Below, piece after piece: positions 1 through 9,263 of a stretch of DNA of 64,000 nucleotides. Both the position numbers and the translations under genes were made by a program. Positions within the stretch are counted from its first letter, which is position 1. Every line of letters begins with the position of its first letter. The stretch spans positions 186,001 to 250,000 of the forward strand of contig NZ_CP095187.1 in NCBI RefSeq assembly GCF_022965755.1. Direction: 5' to 3'. The DNA comes from Pseudoxanthomonas sp. F37. GTDB lineage: Bacteria; Pseudomonadota; Gammaproteobacteria; Xanthomonadales; Xanthomonadaceae. Below the pieces are notes generated by a model. The model was not told where the DNA came from and did no database searches. It was given only the letters and a program-made list of their open reading frames with translations.

Positions 1-588
1 GATGGCCGCGCGGGTCAGCTCGCCGTGCACGATGTCCTCTTCGCCCGTGTGGATGGTCCAGAACTCCCAGTCGATCCGGTCCTCGTTCGCGCGCAGGTAG
101 GGATGGGCGCGCATGTGCTCGAACATCACCGACAGATAGGTCTGGCACAGGCATTCGCCGCCCATGCCGCGCAGGCCGACGCCATACGCCACCGGGCTCC
201 GGGCGAGGTCGCGGGTCAGGCCTTGCAGGATGCCCGTGTTCGCCGGCAGCGCCCGCTCGATGTCGCGCTCGTCCACGCCGATGCTGGCCAGGAAGCGGTC
301 GTACACGGTGGGGTGTGCGCGCGCAGGATCGCCTTCGCCCAGTTCCTCGGCGAGGATCTGGCCCAGCAGGCTGCGCAGCCCGCCGAACGGCAGGCGCGAG
401 ACCAGCAGCGCGAGGTCGGTGATGTAGTCGATGGTGAAGAACCGGTACTGCACGCAGAAGCCGCGCAGTTCGGCGATGTCGAGGTCGGGGAGGACGCGCA
501 TGCGTCGCGCGGCCAGCGCTTCGGTCGCTTCCTTGGCCGCGTCGGCGAAGCGCCAGAACTGCTCCCGGGTCGTGGGGTGGTCTTGCAT
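1..588 (-). CDS. Heme-oxygenase-like diiron oxidase (iron-containing redox enzyme family), 3' end cut by window edge
   Basis: About 196 residues are visible from the ATG at 588; the C-terminus lies outside the window. The start follows AGGAGC with a 5-nt spacer. The all-helical sequence carries an acidic-then-His helix (EELGEG then AHP, near residues 80-92) and a later segment WTIHTGEEDIVHGE, the pattern of heme-oxygenase-like diiron oxidases and TenA-like folds, where Glu and His residues bind iron. Members of this superfamily perform diverse oxidations (fatty-acid decarboxylation, N-oxygenation), so the substrate cannot be named. No signal peptide, so it should be cytoplasmic. It is divergent from a QueC-like gene 203 bp away, which suggests a shared promoter region and perhaps a shared pathway; that link is inference. 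Confidence 0.65.
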   Translation of the reverse strand, partial: MQDHPTTREQFWRFADAAKEATEALAARRMRVLPDLDIAELRGFCVQYRFFTIDYITDLALLVSRLPFGGLRSLLGQILAEELGEGDPARAHPTVYDRFLASIGVDERDIERALPANTGILQGLTRDLARSPVAYGVGLRGMGGECLCQTYLSVMFEHMRAHPYLRANEDRIDWEFWTIHTGEEDIVHGELTRAAI

Positions 589-791
589 TGCTCGCTCCTG
601 GGGGTGGCACGGCGGCACGCGGCGCAAACGCGTGTACACGCCGTCGTCACATGATGGAATCGGCCGGCGTGAGTAGAACGTGCACAGTCCGAGGGCTTGG
701 GCGCGTTGTGCGCGCGACGCGCAAGGGCGCCGCTCATGGATGTGAAGAGAAGCGCAGGCGGCGGAGCCGCGCCGTTGCTAGCATCGGCTCC

Positions 792-1622
792 ATGATGCGG
801 ACGAGCGATGCAGCGCGCATGCCAGCGCAGACGTGTGACCCCGCGGGCGCGGCCGAGGGCGTGCGACTGCTGTGGACCAGCGGCTGGGATTCGACGTTCC
901 AGCTGCTGCGCCTGCTGCTGCAGCACCGACTGCCGGTGACGCCCTACTATCTGGAAGACGCCACACGCGCCTCCACCGGCACCGAACTGGAGGCGATCGC
1001 CCGGATCACCGCCGCACTGCATGCGCGGTACCCGCATACCCGTGCGTTGCTGCGGCCGTTGCGGCGCTTCCCGGTCGCCGGACTGGTGCCCGATCCCGTG
1101 ATCGAAGACGCGCTGCGCGAAGTGCGTACCCGGACGTACATCGGCAGCCAGTACGCGTGGCTGCCGATGTTCTGCAAGCAGCACGGCGTGGAGGGCATCG
1201 AGATGAGCGTGCACGTCGACGACAAGGTGCAGGCGCTGCTGTCCTCGCGCGTGGTGGCGTTCGAACAGGCGGGCGCTTACCGCAGCGTGCGCGTCGCCAG
1301 CGGACAGGCCGGCACGCCCGAGTACACGTTGTTCCGCTACTTCAGCTTCCCGCTGTTCTCCATCGACAAGCGGGCCATGCAGCGCCAGGCACGCCTGGCC
1401 GGCTGGGAGCCGCTGATGGCGATGACTTGGTTCTGCCACCGGCCGCTGCGCGGCAGGCCGTGCGGGGTCTGCGCCCCTTGCGTCTACACGATCGAGGAAG
1501 GCCTGGGCTGGCGGGTGCCGCGGGCGCGGCGGGCGCTGTCCTTCGTCTACCGCACGTTCGCGCGGCCGCTCAAGCCGCCGCTGCGGCAGGCGCTGGCGTC
1601 GCTGCGGGGAGGTCGCGCCTAG
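792..1622 (+). CDS. QueC-like PP-loop (adenine-nucleotide alpha-hydrolase fold) protein with Cys4 zinc site
   Basis: 276 residues from ATG 792. Near residue 27 the sequence LLWTSGWDSTFQLL is a variant of the SGGxDS pyrophosphate-binding loop of PP-loop ATPases. Near the C-terminus (about residues 200-232) the pattern FPLFSIDKR, TWFCHRP and C-x8-C-x2-C-x2-C matches the zinc-binding tail of 7-cyano-7-deazaguanine synthase QueC. The loop has Trp where QueC has Gly-Gly, so this is a diverged homologue rather than clear queuosine biosynthesis. A later GTG at 861, directly before the PP-loop, is a possible alternative start; neither start has a good ribosome-binding site. No queD/E/F genes are nearby. 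Divergent from the diiron oxidase gene. Confidence 0.6.
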   Translation: MMRTSDAARMPAQTCDPAGAAEGVRLLWTSGWDSTFQLLRLLLQHRLPVTPYYLEDATRASTGTELEAIARITAALHARYPHTRALLRPLRRFPVAGLVPDPVIEDALREVRTRTYIGSQYAWLPMFCKQHGVEGIEMSVHVDDKVQALLSSRVVAFEQAGAYRSVRVASGQAGTPEYTLFRYFSFPLFSIDKRAMQRQARLAGWEPLMAMTWFCHRPLRGRPCGVCAPCVYTIEEGLGWRVPRARRALSFVYRTFARPLKPPLRQALASLRGGRA

Positions 1623-1642
1623 GCCGGCGTGGCGCGAAAGAA

Positions 1643-1666
1643 GCAACCCCGCCGAAGCGGGGTTGC
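1643..1666 (-). terminator. Rho-independent terminator of the indolepyruvate oxidoreductase gene
   Basis: Perfect 10-bp stem GCAACCCCGC/GCGGGGTTGC around a 4-nt loop (TTCG on the minus strand). On the minus strand it is followed by TTCTTT, so it mainly serves the leftward gene; it lies between two convergent stop codons. Confidence 0.75.
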
Positions 1667-1669
1667 CGG

Positions 1670-4600
1670 TCATGCGGCCTGCACGATGTGCAGGGCCTTG
1701 GGGTTGCGCCACAGTCCCAGCAACTCGGCCTCGCGCGCCTTGGCGGCGTGCAGGTGCTTTTCCTTGACGTGCCCGTAGCCGCGGATGTGCTCGGGAATGC
1801 TGGCGATCTCCACGGCCAGGCCCAGCTTGTCCGCGTCCAGCGCCGACAGCAGTTCGTCGATGGTGCTGGCATAGTCGGCGATCAACCGGCGCTCGCCCTT
1901 GCGCTCCTGGGTGTAGCCGAAGACGTCGAAGGCACCGCCGCGCAGGAAGCGCAGCTTCGCCAGCAGGCCGAAAGCCTTGAACATCCACGGGCCGTATTCC
2001 TTCTTCATCAGGCGGCCATGCGCGTCCTTCTTGGCGAACAGCGGCGGCGCCAGGTGGAAGTGCACCTCGTAGTCGCCTTCGAACTGCTGCTCCAGCCGGC
2101 GCTTGAACTCGCCGCTGGTGTACAGGCGCGCGACTTCGTACTCGTCCTTGTACGCCATCAGCTTGAAGAAGTAGCGGGCGACCGCTTCGGTCAGTGCGGT
2201 CGAACCCGGCGCGCGGGTGTTCTCGGCGTTGCGTACCTTGGCCACCAGGTCCGTATAGCGTGCGGCGTAGGCGGCGTCCTGGTATTCGGTGAGGAAGGCG
2301 CTGCGGCGCGCGATCAGTTCGTCCAGCGAGCGCGACAGGCGCAGGTCGTCCAGCGGCAGGAACGCGACGCCGCCGCCATTCGCGCCGTCCTCGGGCAGGC
2401 CGCGGAGTTCGCTCTCGTTGCCGGGATTGCGCGGCGCTGCGTTCGCGCCCCACTCGGTGCTTTCCCACTCGCCCGGCGGCAGCACCTGCAGGGCGCGCGG
2501 GGTACGCTCGCTCTCGGTCTGCGCATTGCGGATCAGCCCGGCGGCCTCCTGCACGGCCTGCGGATTCACCACCGCCAGGCGGCCCCAGGCGAAGGCGGTC
2601 TTGTTCATCTCGATGGCGGCGCCGTTGAGCTCGACGGCGCGCATGATCGCCTCGTACGAGATCGGCACCAGCCCCTGCTGCCAGGCATAGCCCAGCATGA
2701 ACAGGTTGCTGGCGATCGCATCGCCCATCAGCGCGGTGGCCACCTGGGTGGCGTCGACCAGCATCGGCTCGCGGCCGCCGAGGGCGACCTTCACGCCGGC
2801 GATGATGTCGGTGGCCGGGAACTGCATGTCCGGATGCGTGGTGAAGGTGCCGGGCATCGCCTCGTAGGTGTTCAGCACCACTTGGGAGCGCTCGCCGCGC
2901 ACCTTCGACAGCACCCAGTAGTCGTTGACCACCACCATGTCGCAGCCCAGCACCAGGTCGGCCTCGCCGGCGGCGATGCGGACGGCGTGGATGTCCTCCG
3001 GCGTGCGCGCGATGCGGATGTGCGTGGTCACCGCGCCGCCCTTCTGCGCCAGGCCGGTCTGGTCGAGCACGCTGGCGCCCTTGCCTTCCAGGTGGCCGGC
3101 CATGCCCAGCAGCGCGCCGATGGTCACCACGCCGGTGCCGCCGACGCCGGTGATGAGGATGTTCCAGGGCTGGGCCAGGTCCGACTTGAACGCTGGCGCC
3201 GGCAGCGAGGCCAGCAGGTCCGCCGCATTGGCCTTCTTGCCCTTGCGCGGGTTGCCGCCGTGCACGGTGACGAAGCTGGGGCAGAAGCCGTCGACGCAGC
3301 GGAAGTCCTTGTTGCAGTTGGACTGGTCGATCTCGCGCTTGCGGCCGAACTCGGTTTCCTTGGGCAGCACCGACACGCAGAAACTCTTCACCCCGCAGTC
3401 GCCGCACCCTTCGCAGACCAGCGTGTTGACCATCGTGCGCTTGGCCGGGTCCGGCAGCTTGCCGCGCTTGCGGCGGCGGCGCTTTTCGGTGGCGCAGACC
3501 TGGTCGTAGATCAGGATGGAGACGCCTTTCACCTCGCGCAGGCGGCGCTGCACGTCGTCCAGCTCCTTGCGGTCGAAGAACTCCACGCCGGACGGGAAGA
3601 GCTCGCGCTTGCTCCATTTGCCGATCTCGTCGCTGACCACGACGATGGTGTCCACGCCTTCGGCGCGCATCATGTGCGCGATCTGCGGCACCGACAGGGT
3701 GCCGTCCACCGGCTGGCCGCCGGTCATCGCCACCGCGTCGTTGTAGAGGATCTTGTAGGTGATGTTCACCCCGGTGGCCACCGACTGGCGCACGGCCAGC
3801 GAGCCGGAATGGAAGAACGTGCCGTCGCCCAGGTTCTGGAAGACGTGCGGGGTCTCGGTGAACGGCGCCTGCCCGGACCAGGTGACGCCTTCGCCGCCCA
3901 TGTGGGTGAAGGTATCGGTGCTGCGGTCCATCCACGTGACCATGTAGTGGCAGCCTATGCCGCCGAGCGCGCGCGAGCCTTCCGGCACCACCGTCGAGGT
4001 GTTGTGCGGGCAGCCCGAGCAGTAGTGCGGCACGCGCGGGAAGTTGGCGCGGGGTAGCGCCATCTCGGCTTCCTTCTCCTCCATCCAGCGCAGGCGCTGT
4101 TCGATGGATTCGGTCGTGAAGAAACGCTGGATGCGGCGGCCGATCACGCCGGCGATGGTGGCCGGGGTCAGCTCGCCGGTGGACGGCAGGATCCACTCGC
4201 CCGCTTCGTCGTACTTGCCGACGATGGACGGGCGCGTACCCGCGCTGGCCGGCCAGTTGTAGAAGTACTCCTTCATCTGCCGCTCGATGAAGGCGCGCTT
4301 CTCCTCCACCACGACGATGTCTTCCAGCCCCTTGGCGAACTCGGTGATGCCCACCGGTTCCAGCGGCCAGGTCATGCCGACCTTGTAGACGCGGATGCCG
4401 ATGTCGGCGCAGGCCTGCTCGTCCAGGCCCAGGTACTCCAGCGCCTGCAGCACGTCCAGGTAGCTCTTGCCGGTGGTGACGATGCCGAGGCGCGCGCGCG
4501 GCGAATCCAGCACGATCCGGTCCACCCGGTTCGCCCGCGCGAACGCCTGCGCCGCCGCCACCGCGTACTTGTGCAGGCGCATCTCCTGGTCCAGCGGCGG

Positions 4601-5377
4601 GTTGGGCCAGCGGATGTTCAGCCCGCCGGCCGGCATGGCGAAGTCCTCCGGCAGCACGATCTCGCGCGCGAACGGGTCCACCTGCACCGAGGCCGACGAT
4701 TCCACCGTCTCGGCGATCGTCTTGAAGCCGATCCAGCGGCCCGTGTAGCGGCTCATCGCCCAGCCCACCAGGCCCAGGTCCAGGATGTCCTGCACGCCGG
4801 CCGGGTTGAGGATCGGCATCATGGCGCTGACGAATTCGTCTTCCGAGCCGTGCGGCAGGGTGGAGCTGCGGCAGTTGTGGTCGTCCGCCGCCAGCGCCAG
4901 CACGCCGCCGAACTTCGAGGTGCCGGCCGCGTTGCCGTGCTTGAACACGTCGCCGCAGCGGTCCACGCCGGGACCCTTGCCGTACCACATGGCATAGACG
5001 CCATCGACCTTGGCGCCCGGGAACAGGTTGGTCTGCTGCGTGCCCCACACCATCGTGGCGCCCAGGTCCTCGTTCAGGCCGGGAGTGAACTTCACGCCCG
5101 CCGTCTCCAGATGCTTGCGCGCGCGCCACAGCTCCAGGTCGAAGCCGCCCAGCGGGCTGCCGCGGTAACCGCTGATGAAACCGGCCGTGTTCAGGCCCGC
5201 GGCCTGGTCGCGCAGGCGCTGCATCAACGGCAGCCTGACCAGCGCCTGCACGCCGCTCAGGTAGATGCGGCCGTCGGTACGGGTGTACTTGTGCTCCAGC
5301 GTGTAGTCGCTGTCGATCACCCCGAGCTGCGGCAGATTGGCGGACGAGGGTGAGGTGAGTTCGGCGGTGCTGGTCAT
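1670..5377 (-). CDS. Indolepyruvate ferredoxin oxidoreductase, fused alpha/beta form
   Basis: 1235 residues from ATG 5377; an upstream ATG at 5413 adds 12 residues and is less likely. The enzyme oxidatively decarboxylates aryl- or branched-chain 2-oxoacids to acyl-CoA with ferredoxin as acceptor, using thiamine diphosphate. Visible order: N-terminal pyruvate-ferredoxin-type domain (residues about 20-400), thiamine-binding core with CSGCPHN near 455 and GDGTFFHSG near 517, a cysteine-rich iron-sulphur segment CEGCGDCGVKSFC near 650, then the gamma-type domain starting GVGGTGV near 742. Length and the single-chain architecture match the proteobacterial fused IorAB type. Cytoplasmic; single-gene unit ending at a hairpin terminator. 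Confidence 0.92.
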   Translation of the reverse strand: MTSTAELTSPSSANLPQLGVIDSDYTLEHKYTRTDGRIYLSGVQALVRLPLMQRLRDQAAGLNTAGFISGYRGSPLGGFDLELWRARKHLETAGVKFTPGLNEDLGATMVWGTQQTNLFPGAKVDGVYAMWYGKGPGVDRCGDVFKHGNAAGTSKFGGVLALAADDHNCRSSTLPHGSEDEFVSAMMPILNPAGVQDILDLGLVGWAMSRYTGRWIGFKTIAETVESSASVQVDPFAREIVLPEDFAMPAGGLNIRWPNPPLDQEMRLHKYAVAAAQAFARANRVDRIVLDSPRARLGIVTTGKSYLDVLQALEYLGLDEQACADIGIRVYKVGMTWPLEPVGITEFAKGLEDIVVVEEKRAFIERQMKEYFYNWPASAGTRPSIVGKYDEAGEWILPSTGELTPATIAGVIGRRIQRFFTTESIEQRLRWMEEKEAEMALPRANFPRVPHYCSGCPHNTSTVVPEGSRALGGIGCHYMVTWMDRSTDTFTHMGGEGVTWSGQAPFTETPHVFQNLGDGTFFHSGSLAVRQSVATGVNITYKILYNDAVAMTGGQPVDGTLSVPQIAHMMRAEGVDTIVVVSDEIGKWSKRELFPSGVEFFDRKELDDVQRRLREVKGVSILIYDQVCATEKRRRRKRGKLPDPAKRTMVNTLVCEGCGDCGVKSFCVSVLPKETEFGRKREIDQSNCNKDFRCVDGFCPSFVTVHGGNPRKGKKANAADLLASLPAPAFKSDLAQPWNILITGVGGTGVVTIGALLGMAGHLEGKGASVLDQTGLAQKGGAVTTHIRIARTPEDIHAVRIAAGEADLVLGCDMVVVNDYWVLSKVRGERSQVVLNTYEAMPGTFTTHPDMQFPATDIIAGVKVALGGREPMLVDATQVATALMGDAIASNLFMLGYAWQQGLVPISYEAIMRAVELNGAAIEMNKTAFAWGRLAVVNPQAVQEAAGLIRNAQTESERTPRALQVLPPGEWESTEWGANAAPRNPGNESELRGLPEDGANGGGVAFLPLDDLRLSRSLDELIARRSAFLTEYQDAAYAARYTDLVAKVRNAENTRAPGSTALTEAVARYFFKLMAYKDEYEVARLYTSGEFKRRLEQQFEGDYEVHFHLAPPLFAKKDAHGRLMKKEYGPWMFKAFGLLAKLRFLRGGAFDVFGYTQERKGERRLIADYASTIDELLSALDADKLGLAVEIASIPEHIRGYGHVKEKHLHAAKAREAELLGLWRNPKALHIVQAA

Positions 5378-5534
5378 GGCGGGCCCGTGCAAGCGGCTGG
5401 CGAGGCCCGACAACCCCCGGGCGCGAAGGCGCGCATTGTAACAGCGGCCTTTTCTGTGACGCCCGTCACTTCGTCATTGTGCGTTGCAGCGGTTAGCATG
5501 GGGTCGGGGTACATCGGCTGTCTGGGGGACGTTC

Positions 5535-6167
5535 GTGAAATCCGGTAAGTGCATGCTGCTGGCCGCCGTGCTGGCATCCGTGGTGTTTTCCGCGCACGCA
5601 CAGAGCGTGCCCAAGCCCAAGGAGTTCTATTTCGACGAGGACAAGGCGACGGTGCGGCCGATCGTCGTGGTCGAGGGCGAGGGAGAAGCGCAGGTGCAGG
5701 CGCTCGTGCGTGAACGCGACCGCGGCCGTCGACAACTCGAGGCCACCGCACAGCTGGCCCACATCGCTTTCAGCGACGGGCGCGCGGACCTGGGCAGCCA
5801 GCTCTACCAGCAGGCCCTGGCGCAGACGGACACCAAAGGCACGCTGGGGCGCGCCGTGCGGTGGAACTACGCGTGGGACCTCTTTCGCGCGGGCCAGGTC
5901 GAGCCGGCGCTGACGCGCTGGGTCGAAGTCGCCAGCGCCTACGGATCGCCCTCGTGGGCGCCGCCCACGCTGGCACTGGCGCTGTGGCGTCTGGACCGCA
6001 AGCAGGAAGCGGTTGCCTGGTTCGGCGCCGCCGTGCGCACGGAACCCGCCGTCTGGATCGACGCACGCAACTTCGCTTCGCAGCTCCCGGACTGGAAGCA
6101 GGAAGATCGCGACACGCTGGCCGAAGTCCTGGGTGCCTGGCAAGCCAATCCACCGACCTGGCCCTGA
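5535..6167 (+). CDS. Secreted TPR-like protein of unknown function
   Basis: 210 residues. I chose the GTG at 5535 because TCTGGGGGA sits 6 nt upstream and the next residues form a signal peptide (MKSGKCMLLAAVLASVVFSAHA, cleavage before QS). The mature part is helical, with segments such as LGSQLYQQAL, RAVRWNYAWDLFRAG and PTLALALWRLDRKQEAVAWF that look like two or three degenerate tetratricopeptide repeats. Likely periplasmic. Divergent from the indolepyruvate oxidoreductase gene; no pathway can be assigned. Confidence 0.7.
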   Translation: MKSGKCMLLAAVLASVVFSAHAQSVPKPKEFYFDEDKATVRPIVVVEGEGEAQVQALVRERDRGRRQLEATAQLAHIAFSDGRADLGSQLYQQALAQTDTKGTLGRAVRWNYAWDLFRAGQVEPALTRWVEVASAYGSPSWAPPTLALALWRLDRKQEAVAWFGAAVRTEPAVWIDARNFASQLPDWKQEDRDTLAEVLGAWQANPPTWP

Positions 6168-6232
6168 CCGCGTGAGACAATGGGCCCGGTGGGCGGCCGC
6201 AGTGTGCGGTTGCCGGAAGGGCGCGCGCCTCG

Positions 6233-6934
6233 ATGATCAACAACGACCTCGGCATCGAATCCCATCGCGCACGCCTGGATGCGGTGGGCAGGGTCCAGAT
6301 CCCGGCGTTCCTGCAGGAGTCGTCGGCGGAACGACTGCGTGAGTGCCTCAGCCGCGAAGTCCCGTGGGAGCCCGGCCAGCGCAGCGACAGGCCGCCGCTG
6401 TTGCCCGCCGCCGCGCAAGGGCTGCCGCCCCCCCAGCAGGACCGGGCTCGCCTCATGGAGGCGGTACGCAGAGCGATGGGCGGGTTCGAATTCTTCTTCG
6501 ATCGCTTCAAGATGATCGAGGCGCGCCGCGACGGCCTGCATCCGGGACTGGTGCTGCACGCGGTGGTGGATTTCCTCAACTCGCCCGAGTTCCTCGCCTT
6601 CGCGCGCGAGCTTACCGGCGATGCCGATATCCGGATGGTGAGTGCGATGGCCGTGCGTTACCGCCCCGGCCACTTCCTGCGCATGCACGACGACAAGTCG
6701 CACGAGGAAGACCGGGCGTTCGCCTACGTCATCAACCTGGGACGCCGCTGGGAAGCCGACTGGGGCGGCCTGCTGCAGTTCGTCGATGACCGGCAGAACG
6801 TCGTCGAGACTTTCACCCCGCACTGGAACAGCCTCAGCCTGTTCCGCGTGCCACAGGCGCATCAGGTCAGCCAGGTGGCGCCTTGGGCGGGTGACCATCG
6901 TTACAGCATCACGGGCTGGTTCCGCCGCTCCTGA
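6233..6934 (+). CDS. 2-oxoglutarate/Fe(II)-dependent oxygenase, prolyl-4-hydroxylase-like
   Basis: 233 residues with no signal peptide. The iron-binding triad is visible: HDD near residues 152-154 (the HxD motif), and a distal His in PQAHQVSQV near 208. It is followed by HRYSITGWF, whose Arg is positioned for the 2-oxoglutarate carboxylate as in this superfamily. WGGLLQF between them is the usual double-stranded beta-helix strand. The start ATG 6233 follows GGAAGGG. The substrate is unknown; related bacterial proteins are annotated as prolyl-hydroxylase-like. It stands alone between a secreted TPR-like gene and a gamma-glutamyltransferase. Confidence 0.85.
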   Translation: MINNDLGIESHRARLDAVGRVQIPAFLQESSAERLRECLSREVPWEPGQRSDRPPLLPAAAQGLPPPQQDRARLMEAVRRAMGGFEFFFDRFKMIEARRDGLHPGLVLHAVVDFLNSPEFLAFARELTGDADIRMVSAMAVRYRPGHFLRMHDDKSHEEDRAFAYVINLGRRWEADWGGLLQFVDDRQNVVETFTPHWNSLSLFRVPQAHQVSQVAPWAGDHRYSITGWFRRS

Positions 6935-6984
6935 AGTCTGCGCAGCGCGCAGACATGCTCCCGCGTCCCCGATAGGAGGTGTCA

Positions 6985-8709
6985 ATGTCCCTGTTGCGAC
7001 CCCTGGCTTGTTGCGCGCTGCTGCTTGCCGCATCGCACGCCGCCGCCGCCGACCGCATCGCCGGCCGCGCCTTCGCCACCCGTTCCGATGTCATCGCGCC
7101 GCACGCGATGGCGGCCACCTCGCATCCGCTGGCCACGCAGATCGCGCTGGACGTCATGAAGCAGGGCGGCACCGCGATGGACGCGGCCATCGCGGCCAAC
7201 GCGGCACTCGGCCTGATGGAGCCCACCGGCAACGGCATCGGTGGCGACCTGTTCGCCATCGTATGGGATCCGAAGACGAAAAAGCTGCACGGCTACAACG
7301 GCTCCGGCCGCTCGCCGAAGTCGCTCACGCTGGACTACTTCCGGCAGCAGGGCATCACCGACATCCCGCCGCACGGCCCGCTGCCTGTCAGCGTGCCGGG
7401 CACGGTGGACGCGTGGTTCGCGCTGCACGGGCGCTTCGGCAGGCTGCCGGTGAAGGACCTGCTGGCGCCGGCCATCCGCTATGCGCGCGAAGGGCACCCG
7501 GTGCACCAGACGATCGCCTACTACTGGGAGCGATCCGTGCCGCGGCTGTCGAAGTTCCCGGGCTTCACCCAGCAGTTCACCCTCGACGGGCGTGCGCCGC
7601 GCATCGGCGAGATGTGGAAGAACCCGAACCTGGCCGACACGCTGCAGAAGATCGCCGATGGTGGCCGCGATGCGTTCTACAAGGGCGACATCGCCCGCAC
7701 CATCGACACGTACTTCAAGGCCAACGGTGGCTTCCTGTCGTACGAAGACATGGCTTCGCACCGTGGCGAGTGGGTCCAGCCGGTCAGCACCGGCTACCGC
7801 GGCTACGAGGTCTGGGAGCTGCCGCCGAACGGGCAGGGCATCGCCGCGCTGCAGATGCTCAACGTGCTGGAAGGCTACGACTTCTCGAAGATTCCGTTCG
7901 ACAGCCCCGAGCATGTGCACCTGCTGGTGGAGGCGAAGAAGCTGGCCTTCGCCGACCGCGCGCGCTGGTACGCCGATCCCGCCTTCCAGCCCGCGCCGGT
8001 CGCGCGCCTGATCTCCAAGCCGTACGCGCGGGAGCGCGCCAGGCTGATCTCCCCCGACAGGGTGCTGCGCGAAGTGCAGCCCGGCACGCCGAAGGAACTG
8101 GACGAAGGCGACACCATCTACCTGACCGTCGCCGACAAGGACGGGATGATGGTCTCGCTGATCCAGTCCAACTACCGCGGCATGGGCAGCGGCATGGCGC
8201 CGACGGGCCTGGGCTTCATCCTGCAGGACCGCGGCGAAATGTTCGTGCTGCAAGGGTGCGAAGGTGCCGCGCCGCATCCCAACTGCTACGCACCGGGCAA
8301 GCGCCCGTTCCACACCATCATTCCCGCCTTCATCACCAAGGACGGCAAGCCGTGGGTCAGCTTCGGCGTGATGGGCGGCGCCATGCAGCCACAGGGCCAT
8401 GTGCAGATCGTGATGAACCTGATCGATTTCGGCATGACCCTGCAGGAAGCCGGCGACGCCCCGCGCGTCCAGCACGAAGGCTCCACCGAACCGGTGGGCA
8501 GCGCGAAGGCCATGAGCGACGGCGGCGTGGTGCAGCTGGAATCCGGCTTCCCCTACGAAACCGTGCGCGCGCTGATGGACAAGGGCCATCATGTCGAATG
8601 GGCACTGGGTCCCTACGGCGGCTACCAGGCGATCAGGCGCGACCCCGAGACCGGCGTGTATTACGGCGCCAGCGAGAGTCGCAAGGATGGGCAGGCGGCG
8701 GGATACTGA
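6985..8709 (+). CDS. ggt: Gamma-glutamyltransferase (glutathione hydrolase), periplasmic
   Basis: 574 residues with signal peptide MSLLRPLACCALLLAASHAAAA. The start is fixed by AGGAGG at 6974-6979, 5 nt before ATG 6985. Family landmarks: GGTAMDAAIAANAALGLMEP near 60-80, NGIGGDLFA, and the self-cleavage site at Thr377 in DTIYLTV, aligned by the following ADKDG with Thr391 of the E. coli enzyme. The precursor should self-cleave into large and small subunits and transfer or hydrolyse the gamma-glutamyl group of glutathione. It keeps the serine-rich/glycine active-site loop (GMGSGMAPTG). Length is normal for the family. Confidence 0.93.
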   Translation: MSLLRPLACCALLLAASHAAAADRIAGRAFATRSDVIAPHAMAATSHPLATQIALDVMKQGGTAMDAAIAANAALGLMEPTGNGIGGDLFAIVWDPKTKKLHGYNGSGRSPKSLTLDYFRQQGITDIPPHGPLPVSVPGTVDAWFALHGRFGRLPVKDLLAPAIRYAREGHPVHQTIAYYWERSVPRLSKFPGFTQQFTLDGRAPRIGEMWKNPNLADTLQKIADGGRDAFYKGDIARTIDTYFKANGGFLSYEDMASHRGEWVQPVSTGYRGYEVWELPPNGQGIAALQMLNVLEGYDFSKIPFDSPEHVHLLVEAKKLAFADRARWYADPAFQPAPVARLISKPYARERARLISPDRVLREVQPGTPKELDEGDTIYLTVADKDGMMVSLIQSNYRGMGSGMAPTGLGFILQDRGEMFVLQGCEGAAPHPNCYAPGKRPFHTIIPAFITKDGKPWVSFGVMGGAMQPQGHVQIVMNLIDFGMTLQEAGDAPRVQHEGSTEPVGSAKAMSDGGVVQLESGFPYETVRALMDKGHHVEWALGPYGGYQAIRRDPETGVYYGASESRKDGQAAGY

Positions 8710-8817
8710 GGCAAGACATCATGCTGAGACGCTTTTGGTTCAAGATCAATCGCGGCCTGGGATATGGCGTGGCCGCGATGCGTGCGGGCCTGCCTATCAA
8801 CAACATGACATTGAAGG

Positions 8818-9225
8818 ATGAGGATCGAATGCGCAGGATTGTTGATGGCACTGCTCGCTTTGCTGGCTTCTCCTGCAGTTGCGGGCGAAGCAAAGAGCGA
8901 ACGGTGGGAGGCGCTGTGGGACAAGCAGGCTGTGCAGACCGCGACGTGGGAGGGTGCTTCCTATGAGCAACGGTTGATCACGACCCACAATACGTTCTGG
9001 TCGAGCGTGTACGCGAAATGCGCTCGTACAGCGAAGAGCGCCGGCATCGATGAGTTCAGTGCGGTCGCGGTCATCGATGCAGAAGGCAAGATCACCGAGT
9101 TCGTGATCTTTCCGGACAACCCCGCATTAAAGTGCTTTTCGGAGGACATGGTGGGCAGGAGGTATCCAGCGCCCCCCGTTGCGCCTTTCCATGAAGGTTT
9201 CAGCGTCACCCTCGGAAAGCGCTGA
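8818..9225 (+). CDS. Small secreted protein of unknown function
   Basis: 135 residues with a signal peptide ending LLALLASPAVAGE. The start ATG 8818 has GAAGG 5 nt upstream. The mature part has two cysteines (KCARTA and KCFSE) that could form a disulphide, and a stretch AVAVIDAEGKITEFVIFPD resembling the central strand pair of TonB C-terminal-like or periplasmic small domains. I do not recognise a family. It is the first of three small genes in a row of which the next two are broken. Confidence 0.6.
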   Translation: MRIECAGLLMALLALLASPAVAGEAKSERWEALWDKQAVQTATWEGASYEQRLITTHNTFWSSVYAKCARTAKSAGIDEFSAVAVIDAEGKITEFVIFPDNPALKCFSEDMVGRRYPAPPVAPFHEGFSVTLGKR

Positions 9226-9263
9226 GGTCGCACCGTGTATCGCCTGCATCCGGGAGCCGGGCT

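Noticed and set aside
872..4057. A 1061-codon plus-strand open frame
   Set aside because: Covers two real genes in the wrong frame or strand; composition is that of antisense GC-rich DNA.
216..5129. A 1637-codon open frame on the minus strand
   Set aside because: It is an out-of-frame shadow of the indolepyruvate oxidoreductase gene: very high Arg/Gly/Pro/Ala, no domains, and it runs through neighbouring genes. High GC removes stop codons.
8721..8966. Possible 81-codon gene after ggt with GAGG before its ATG
   Set aside because: Its second half overlaps the better-supported secreted protein at 8818 in another frame and becomes Cys/Gly/Arg-rich; only the first 30 residues look protein-like.
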